Positions 15,912 through 20,596 of a DNA stretch of 20,596 bases are shown here, piece by piece. The translations under genes were made by a program, and so were the position numbers. A model generated the notes under the pieces. It ran no database searches. It worked only from the letters and a program-made list of their open reading frames with translations, and was not told the DNA's origin. The first letter of the stretch is position 1. Each line of letters starts with the position of its first letter. Source of the DNA: Spirochaetota bacterium (GTDB taxonomy: Bacteria; Spirochaetota; JAGLSM01; JAKPMW01); the NCBI GenBank assembly GCA_029548715.1, contig JAKPMW010000361.1, positions 1-20,596 on the forward strand, in the 5' to 3' direction.

Positions 15912-16313
15912 GTGACCCGATGCTTTTCACTCTGCCTCATGTTTCTGCTGAGTATTCTCTTCCTTTCCTGCGGTGCCTCCCGACTTTCACGTGAAGAGGC
16001 TAAACGCCTTTCGGCCCTCCCCGAAAAAAAGGTCGCCGAGCAGGGCCTGTCCTTTTTTATCGAGAAAAAATACGATCTGGCGATCGATACCTATTCGCTG
16101 ATCCTGTCCCGGACCAATGCTGACAGACGCTATGCTGCCTGGGCCCGGTACGAAACCGGTTTCTGCTTTTACTACATGGGCGAATACGACAAGGCCAGAG
16201 AAAATTTTCAGATCCTGATCCGGGATTTTCCCCAGAGAGAATTTTCGAACCAGCGGATTCTTGCAGAAATGCTCATCTCCAAGATCGACAAGGGCCTGAC
16301 GGACGGTATCTGA
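15912..16313 (+). CDS. Short TPR/BamD-like lipoprotein
   Basis: A 133-aa lipoprotein. GTG 15912 is chosen over ATG 15888 because AAGGAG at 15900-15905 lies 6 bases upstream and the putative transcript starts near 15888. The signal peptide ends at a relaxed lipobox (FLSC, Cys20). The mature part carries a TPR-like pair of helices (YDLAIDTYSLILSRTNADRR then AWARYETGFCFYYMGEYDKA, the second a clear TPR consensus) and an NFQILIRDFPQ segment that recalls BamD/YfiO, the lipoprotein partner of the barrel-assembly machine, but the protein is about half the usual BamD length. It may be a small BamD-like adaptor or a general protein-binding lipoprotein. It stands alone, divergent from the tRNA gene; I see only a weak hairpin at 16314-16332 after it. 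Confidence 0.85.
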   Translation: MTRCFSLCLMFLLSILFLSCGASRLSREEAKRLSALPEKKVAEQGLSFFIEKKYDLAIDTYSLILSRTNADRRYAAWARYETGFCFYYMGEYDKARENFQILIRDFPQREFSNQRILAEMLISKIDKGLTDGI

Positions 16314-16437
16314 ACGCCGTCCCTGCAGGCGTGAAATACGGATGCGCCCCTGGTGATACCCGAAAACACAACCGGAAACCGCCGTTTGCACTGGGACGGT
16401 GGCTGTTCAGGCCCCGCGCCCTGTCTTGTACACCCGA

Positions 16438-16466
16438 TTGTGCAATCATGATTCCTTTGCTATATT
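16438..16466 (+). promoter_or_regulatory. Candidate promoter for superoxide reductase gene
   Basis: TATATT at 16461-16466 is a good -10; TTGTGC at 16438-16443 is a weak -35 at 17-bp spacing. Transcription would begin near 16473, 30 bases before the start codon. Confidence 0.4.
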
Positions 16467-16502
16467 TCAATCGTGCTGCAAAACGACACGCAGGAGGACA
16501 TG

Positions 16503-16841
16503 ATGAGTCTCTTTGATCAGATCAACACGGCAGGCAATTCGAACGAAGATGCCACAAAAGAAAAGCATCTCCCGACCATCAGCGTCAGCAAGACAGATAC
16601 CGGCCGGTATCTGGTCCACATTGACGTTGGCCAGGGGAAGCACCCCAACGAGATGGACCACTGGATCCAGTGGGCTGAGCTCCGCGTAAACGGTCTCTTT
16701 ATCGGCCGGGCAGAATTTTCAGCCAAAATCATGGAACCGGTAGCCGATTTCGTCGTCAACATCGAGAGCCCCTGCCAGATCAGCGCCCTGATTCGCTGCA
16801 ACAAGCACGGACTCTGGGAGTCTTCAACCAGTATTGGATGA
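16503..16841 (+). CDS. Superoxide reductase (class II, neelaredoxin type)
   Basis: A 112-aa cytoplasmic iron enzyme that reduces superoxide to hydrogen peroxide without making oxygen, typical of anaerobes and microaerophiles. All ligands of the mononuclear iron centre are present: His22 in EKHLP (with Glu20 and Lys21), His47 and His53 in HPNEMDHWI, and Cys99 and His102 in CNKHGLW. The N-terminal desulforedoxin domain of class I enzymes is absent, so electrons must come from a separate rubredoxin or similar donor, which is not in this window. AGGAGG at 16492-16497 lies 5 bases before ATG 16503; the ATG at 16500 is only 2 bases away and is unlikely. It has its own candidate promoter and ends next to a large hairpin. 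Confidence 0.94.
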   Translation: MSLFDQINTAGNSNEDATKEKHLPTISVSKTDTGRYLVHIDVGQGKHPNEMDHWIQWAELRVNGLFIGRAEFSAKIMEPVADFVVNIESPCQISALIRCNKHGLWESSTSIG

Positions 16842-16857
16842 GCTCTGGCAGCCAGCC

Positions 16858-16894
16858 CCCCGCAAGACGTCTGCAGGCCCTGCACATTGCGGGG
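16858..16894. repeat. Inverted repeat between convergent genes
   Basis: Perfect 8-bp arms (CCCCGCAA at 16858-16865, TTGCGGGG at 16887-16894) enclose an inner 5-bp hairpin (TGCAG 16872-16876 with CTGCA 16880-16884). It lies 16 bp after the superoxide reductase stop and 41 bp from the end of the convergent phosphatase gene. No T tract follows on either strand, so it may be a transcript-stabilising or bidirectional stop structure and not a classical terminator. Confidence 0.6.
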
Positions 16895-16935
16895 TGGCAT
16901 CCCTTGATCAACGGACTCAGCCCGAACTCTCCTGC

Positions 16936-18090
16936 CTACCGGACCACACTCACAAGAAGCACAGTTACATCGTCCTCAAATTCCTTGCGGCCTGAATACC
17001 CGCGCAACTCGCCTGCCAACCGCTCAAGGATTTCTCCGCTGGCTTCTTTTTCGAGCGTTGAAAAATGCTTTTCGATTCTGCTGACGCCAAACATGGTCCC
17101 TTCGGAGTTGGCTGTCTCGTTTACCCCATCCGAATAGAGCACAATCGAATCACCAGGCTCAAGCTGGAACTCCCTGTCCGTATACACGTAGTCGGGGAAA
17201 AATCCTATCGGAATACACCCATCGGAAATTGTCATGCACTCGTGTTCCCGCATCACAAGGGGACAGGTTTGCCCCGCCCGCACATACTGCATCCCAAGGG
17301 TCTCAAGATCAATGACTGCGTAAAAGAGGGTAAAATAAAACCCCCTGGGGCCCTTGCACTGGAACCGTTGATTGAGCCTTGTGGCGACCAGGGAGGGAGT
17401 GGCCGGCTGACCATGATCGTCATAGAGCAGACCCTCCCGTGAGCCTGAACTGTGCATCAGGCTTGAAACACTGACAGCCGAAAGCGCTGCCGAAACCCCG
17501 TGCCCCGAGACATCGAGGAGATAGCAGGCGACATGCCGCTCGTCAAGCTCGAGTATGTTGAAAAAATCACCACCAATGTATATCGATGGTTCGTAGAGCC
17601 GGTCAATCCTGAGCCGGCCGCCCCAGCGCTTCGTACTCTCCGGAAGAAGATCCCTCAGCGTCTGGGCGGAGGTTTCAAGTTCGGCGAGCAAAAGACGGTT
17701 TTTTTCTCCGAGTTCGTGTTCGAGTTCGACAATCCGCTTTCCGGCAAGCGTGCGAACCCGCAGCTCGTCAAGCTCATAGGGTTTGGTGATATAATCATCA
17801 GCCCCGGCCTCAAGACCGCGTACAAGCATCTCCTTGCTGTCCCGTGAGGTTACAAGTATGACATATATGTAATAGGGCGCAGCAAGGCTCCTGATCATGT
17901 GACAGAGAGTGAGTCCGTCAATCCCCGGCATGATCCAGTCGGTGATGACCATGTCGTACTCAAGGGTCCGGACTGCCTGCCAGGCTGACTCACCGTCTTC
18001 AACAACCGTCACCGAACTGAACCAGAGGGACAGATCCCGCTTGATCCTCAGGCGGGCAACCTCTTCATCCTCGACAACAAGAACCTTCAT
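16936..18090 (-). CDS. Response regulator with PP2C-type (SpoIIE/RsbU) phosphatase output domain
   Basis: A 384-aa protein. ATG 18090 is chosen because GGGAGG (complement of 18097-18102) lies 6 bases upstream and it overlaps the HAD gene stop by 4 bp; the TTG at 18096 would bury the ribosome binding site. Residues 1-120 form a receiver: Glu7/Asp8 acidic pair, phospho-acceptor Asp51 (TDWIMPG) and Lys in ITKPYE. A helical linker (about 120-155) leads to a PP2C phosphatase domain with GGDFFN, DVSGHGVSAAL, SDGVNETAN and EDDVTVLL metal-binding motifs. Such proteins dephosphorylate anti-sigma-antagonist proteins in partner-switching pathways, or act on other phosphoproteins. The kinase and its target are not in the window. 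It is the last gene after rnfB and HAD. Confidence 0.95.
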   Translation of the reverse strand: MKVLVVEDEEVARLRIKRDLSLWFSSVTVVEDGESAWQAVRTLEYDMVITDWIMPGIDGLTLCHMIRSLAAPYYIYVILVTSRDSKEMLVRGLEAGADDYITKPYELDELRVRTLAGKRIVELEHELGEKNRLLLAELETSAQTLRDLLPESTKRWGGRLRIDRLYEPSIYIGGDFFNILELDERHVACYLLDVSGHGVSAALSAVSVSSLMHSSGSREGLLYDDHGQPATPSLVATRLNQRFQCKGPRGFYFTLFYAVIDLETLGMQYVRAGQTCPLVMREHECMTISDGCIPIGFFPDYVYTDREFQLEPGDSIVLYSDGVNETANSEGTMFGVSRIEKHFSTLEKEASGEILERLAGELRGYSGRKEFEDDVTVLLVSVVR

Positions 18091-18830
18091 TCCCAACCTC
18101 CCGCGATGGAAGTACCAGCAACGGAACAGTGAGCCAGAATTCTTTCAAACACGGAAATCGAGAGCCCGTCCTCGAGGATGTCCGGAGCCTCTTGTGCAAG
18201 CACATCCCGCGGGGTATTGCCGCTGGCAACCGCGAGAACCCTGAACCCGGCTGCCCGGGCACACAGGATATCATGCACAGAGTCCCCGACAATCCAGAAC
18301 TGCCGGGGATGAATCTGGCAGGCATGGAACTGTTCGAATCTCGCCAGGGCAAGCGGCCCAAGCATGTTCCGGTCATGGTGATCGCTTCCATACGCACCAG
18401 CCAGAAAATCCGTGTACACCCGGGCGGCTTCGAGCTTGATCCGGGCTCCGCTTTCGAGATTCCCCGTCAGGAGTCCAAGAGAAACCATGGGCTGCCGTTC
18501 AAGCCATCCAAGGGACTCGGCGACCCCGTCAATCAGCCTGGCCCGCATGCCCTGCTGCAGGCGCTTTCTCATCCCCGCGAGAAAATGCGCGAAAATCGCC
18601 TCGCGTATCTCGGCGGTGTCCGCCTCCCGGACATGCCCATGCCTGAGCAGAACCTCACGCACAATCCAGGGATCGGTCCGCCCCGCACAGTCAACCGTAC
18701 GGATGCTGTAGGGCTTTCCCAGGACAGCAAAAAACGCATCCCGGTAACTCTCCTCTGCCAGGGGACCGGCCAGAAGAATGGTCCCGTCAATATCAAAAAG
18801 GAAGACCACCCTGGTCGGGGTATCCATCAT
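18087..18830 (-). CDS. HAD-superfamily phosphatase (phosphoglycolate phosphatase-like)
   Basis: A 247-aa haloacid dehalogenase-fold hydrolase. Motif I is FDIDGTI (nucleophile Asp13, acid/base Asp15), motif II the Thr in LLTGN, and motif IV WIVGDSVHDILCARAAG, which also holds the conserved acidic pair; the intervening helical cap matches the Gph type. ATG 18830 overlaps the rnfB stop by 4 bp; the next codon (18827) is also ATG and cannot be excluded. The substrate is probably a small phosphorylated metabolite such as 2-phosphoglycolate, but the family is promiscuous. Translational coupling to rnfB on one side and to the receiver-phosphatase on the other puts it inside the rnf transcript. Confidence 0.9.
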   Translation of the reverse strand: MMDTPTRVVFLFDIDGTILLAGPLAEESYRDAFFAVLGKPYSIRTVDCAGRTDPWIVREVLLRHGHVREADTAEIREAIFAHFLAGMRKRLQQGMRARLIDGVAESLGWLERQPMVSLGLLTGNLESGARIKLEAARVYTDFLAGAYGSDHHDRNMLGPLALARFEQFHACQIHPRQFWIVGDSVHDILCARAAGFRVLAVASGNTPRDVLAQEAPDILEDGLSISVFERILAHCSVAGTSIAGGWE

Positions 18831-19639
18831 ACCCCCGCAGGCATCTTTCCAAGATCGATAATGCATTTTTTGGGACAGACCGCGACACAGGCTGAACAGG
18901 ACGTACATTTGGTGTAATCGATCCTGGCAAGATTGCCGCTGACATGGATTGCATCATGCGGGCAGGCCTTTTCGCACTTCATGCAGCCAATGCACGAGAC
19001 ACTGCAGAATTTGTTGCAGACCGCACCTTTTTCGGTCGAGCTGCAAAGAACATGCACCCGCCTGTCCACGGGAACAAGCTCGATCAGGTGACGCGGGCAG
19101 GCCTTGACGCAGGCAGCACATCCAGTGCATGCATCCTCACGAATCGAGACATGCCCCCGGGCGTCAATGTCGATGGCATCAAAGCGGCAAGCATTCACGC
19201 ACGAACCAAGTCCGAGGCACCCTTCCGAGCATGCAAGAAATCCATCAAACAGGGCCGCCGCAGAGCGACAGTCGGCAACTCCGTTGTAACGGTATTTCTG
19301 GCTGGTAACATCATCACCCCCGCCGCAATGGACCCTGGCCTTCATGGGGACCGACTCGGCCACCGCAATCCCCAAAAGCCGTCCGATGGCGGTAGCCGCT
19401 GCAGCCCCTCCCGGAGCACACAAATAGACCGGAACCCCCTGGGCAACGATGGCCTGGGCATACCCGGCACATCCTGCGTACCCGCAGGCTCCGCAATTAA
19501 CCCCGGGAAGACACTGTTCGATCTCTGCAACGCGTTCATCACGGGTTGTCTCAAGCTTTTTTGCGGCAAATGCCAAACCGTAGCCAAGAAGAAATCCCAG
19601 CCCACTTATGACCAGTACCGCTGCAATTATGGTTTCCAT
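18827..19639 (-). CDS. rnfB: Rnf complex iron-sulfur subunit RnfB
   Basis: A 270-aa electron-transfer subunit of the Rnf complex, which exchanges electrons between ferredoxin and NAD while pumping ions. It has one N-terminal membrane helix (METIIAAVLVISGLGFLLGYG), then the Fe-S domain CLPGVNCGACGYAGCAGYA (first Cys43), and ferredoxin-like cluster motifs near the C-terminus: CTGCAACVKACP, CIGCMKCEKACP and CTSCSACVAVCP, plus an extra Cys-rich CLGLGSCVNAC segment. This cysteine richness suits the multi-cluster RnfB of anaerobes. AAGGGG (complement of 19648-19653) lies 8 bases before the ATG. It starts 61 bp after rnfA and overlaps the HAD gene by 4 bp. Confidence 0.96.
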   Translation of the reverse strand: METIIAAVLVISGLGFLLGYGLAFAAKKLETTRDERVAEIEQCLPGVNCGACGYAGCAGYAQAIVAQGVPVYLCAPGGAAAATAIGRLLGIAVAESVPMKARVHCGGGDDVTSQKYRYNGVADCRSAAALFDGFLACSEGCLGLGSCVNACRFDAIDIDARGHVSIREDACTGCAACVKACPRHLIELVPVDRRVHVLCSSTEKGAVCNKFCSVSCIGCMKCEKACPHDAIHVSGNLARIDYTKCTSCSACVAVCPKKCIIDLGKMPAGV

Positions 19640-19700
19640 CTGCTATACCCCTTGCCAGGATTCACTGTGGAGGCCGTCCGGCTGAATTCGCACGACATGA

Positions 19701-20288
19701 TTATTCCTTGATCATTCCTGCAAAACCCATAAAGGCCAGCGAGATCAATCCGGCTGTGATAAAGGCAATCGGTGCCCCACGGAGAACCTTGGGAATATTG
19801 CACTCCTCAAGACGTTCCCGGACTCCGGCCATCAGGATCAGGGCCAGGGTAAAGCCAAGCCCGGCACCCAGTCCGAAGACGGTACTCATCAGCAGATTGT
19901 ATCCCTTCTGCACATTGATGGAGGCGGCACCCAGGACAGCACAGTTGGTCGTGATCAGGGGGAGATAAATCCCGAGCGTCTTGTACAGGGCGGGACTGGA
20001 CTTTTTCAGGACCAGCTCGACAAACTGCACGAGGGCCGCGATCACAAGGATGAAGGCAATCGTCTTGAGAAATTCAAGACCGTAGGGAACAAGGAGATAC
20101 GAGTGGACAAACCAGGTCACAACAGACGAGATCGTCAGCACGAAAGTGACAGCCATCCCCATCCCCAATGCCGAGTCCAGCTGACGGGAAACGCCAATAA
20201 AGGGGCAGATCCCGAGAAATTTTGCAAGAACAAAATTGTTGATAAAGATCGCGCTCATGACAAGCAGAATGACGGATTCAACACTCAT
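19701..20288 (-). CDS. rnfA: Rnf complex membrane subunit RnfA
   Basis: A 195-aa integral membrane protein with about six helices. ATG 20288 is chosen because AGGAGG (complement of 20297-20302) lies 8 bases upstream and it overlaps the rnfE stop by 4 bp; a longer frame would add a charged, unrelated leader. Signature segments are INNFVLAKFLGICPFIGVS, TTNCAVLGAA and GVRERLEECNIPKVLRGAPIAFITAG. Its cysteines (in LGICPF and TTNCAVL) sit where RnfA holds an iron-sulfur cluster with RnfE. Length is typical. Confidence 0.96.
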   Translation of the reverse strand: MSVESVILLVMSAIFINNFVLAKFLGICPFIGVSRQLDSALGMGMAVTFVLTISSVVTWFVHSYLLVPYGLEFLKTIAFILVIAALVQFVELVLKKSSPALYKTLGIYLPLITTNCAVLGAASINVQKGYNLLMSTVFGLGAGLGFTLALILMAGVRERLEECNIPKVLRGAPIAFITAGLISLAFMGFAGMIKE

Positions 20289-20596
20289 ACGCTGTTCCTC
20301 CTGACCCTGGCTCCGGTACACAGATGCTTGCGCTTGTGCGAAATATGCGCATCCCGCCAGGTGTAGATATTGGCCGTTCCCGTCGCCTTCTTGCGGATCA
20401 GGTTAAACAACCCCATCAGGAGCCCCATGGTCAAAAACGCACCGGGAGGAAGAATCATGATGACCGCCTTGTGGTCCTCCAGCAGGGGCACATGGATCGT
20501 TGTACCGATTCCGAGTATCTCCAGGGTGATGGTTCCATTTCCGAGAACCTCACGGATGGCAGCAAGCAGGATCAGCGAAAGCATGAAGCCGGTCGC
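20285..20596 (-). CDS. rnfE: Rnf complex membrane subunit RnfE, C-terminal part (5' end outside window)
   Basis: The frame is open to the right edge of the window, so about 103 C-terminal residues are visible. They show LAAIREVLGNGTITLEILGIG and PPGAFLTMGLLMGLFNLIR, as in RnfE, an RnfA-like membrane subunit of the same complex. Beyond that is a charged tail (RDAHISHKRKH). The stop overlaps rnfA by 4 bp. The order rnfE-rnfA-rnfB suggests the CDGEAB arrangement, with rnfC, rnfD and rnfG expected to the right of the window. Confidence 0.9.
   Translation of the reverse strand, partial: ATGFMLSLILLAAIREVLGNGTITLEILGIGTTIHVPLLEDHKAVIMILPPGAFLTMGLLMGLFNLIRKKATGTANIYTWRDAHISHKRKHLCTGARVRRNSV

Noticed and set aside
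16314..16332. Hairpin after the BamD-like gene as a terminator
   Set aside because: The stem is only 5 bp (ACGCC/GGCGT) and no T tract follows.

Overview
The window reads as an ordinary, densely packed bacterial chromosome segment of moderately high G+C. It comes from a diderm with many lipoproteins: several predicted proteins begin with a lipoprotein signal, and there is an outer-membrane barrel and a FlgH homologue. An Rnf complex and a superoxide reductase point to an anaerobic or oxygen-sensitive lifestyle. I favour a Spirochaetota member (Spirochaeta/Treponema-like) because of the loose lipoboxes, the tiny AURKAIP1/COX24-type ribosomal protein and the YicC-Gmk-RpoZ-MiaA cluster. This is inference; no marker here proves the phylum.

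Layout. (1) 2-4654, plus strand: a C-terminal fragment of an unrecognised protein, then an oligopeptide ABC importer (binding lipoprotein and two permeases) chained by 4-bp ATGA overlaps, with no ATPase gene following. (2) 4666-5546: a single-gene unit with promoter, outer-membrane barrel protein and strong intrinsic terminator. (3) 5691-6641: a metallo-beta-lactamase-fold hydrolase, converging on the next unit. (4) 11788 down to 6658, minus strand: promoter, flgH, a CheY-like receiver, a thioredoxin-fold lipoprotein, a ROK sugar kinase, an unknown lipoprotein and an unknown 414-aa protein. (5) 15839 down to 11797, minus strand: tRNA-Ala(GGC), a hairpin terminator, then yicC, gmk, rpoZ, miaA, a divergent nucleotidyltransferase and a 29-aa basic ribosomal protein, closed by an intrinsic terminator. 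(6) 15876-16841, plus strand: a short BamD/TPR-like lipoprotein and a class II-type superoxide reductase, each with its own candidate promoter. (7) 20596 down to 16936, minus strand: the end of an rnf operon (rnfE, rnfA, rnfB) running into a HAD phosphatase and a receiver-PP2C phosphatase.

How the parts fit. The rnf genes encode a membrane ferredoxin:NAD oxidoreductase coupled to an ion gradient. The superoxide reductase detoxifies oxygen radicals in low-oxygen organisms. The tRNA/yicC/gmk/rpoZ/miaA/ribosomal-protein block is a translation and RNA-metabolism unit. The flgH unit mixes envelope, motility and signalling genes. Start codons were moved from the longest possible ORF wherever a Shine-Dalgarno sequence or family N-terminus pointed elsewhere.

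I found no CRISPR array, insertion sequence, phage gene or clear defence system. The most curious items are the nucleotidyltransferase with lost signature motifs, the possible pseudo-subtilase fragment at the left edge, FlgH separated from other flagellar genes, the two unrecognised genes at 6658-8695, and the terminator between tRNA-Ala and yicC.
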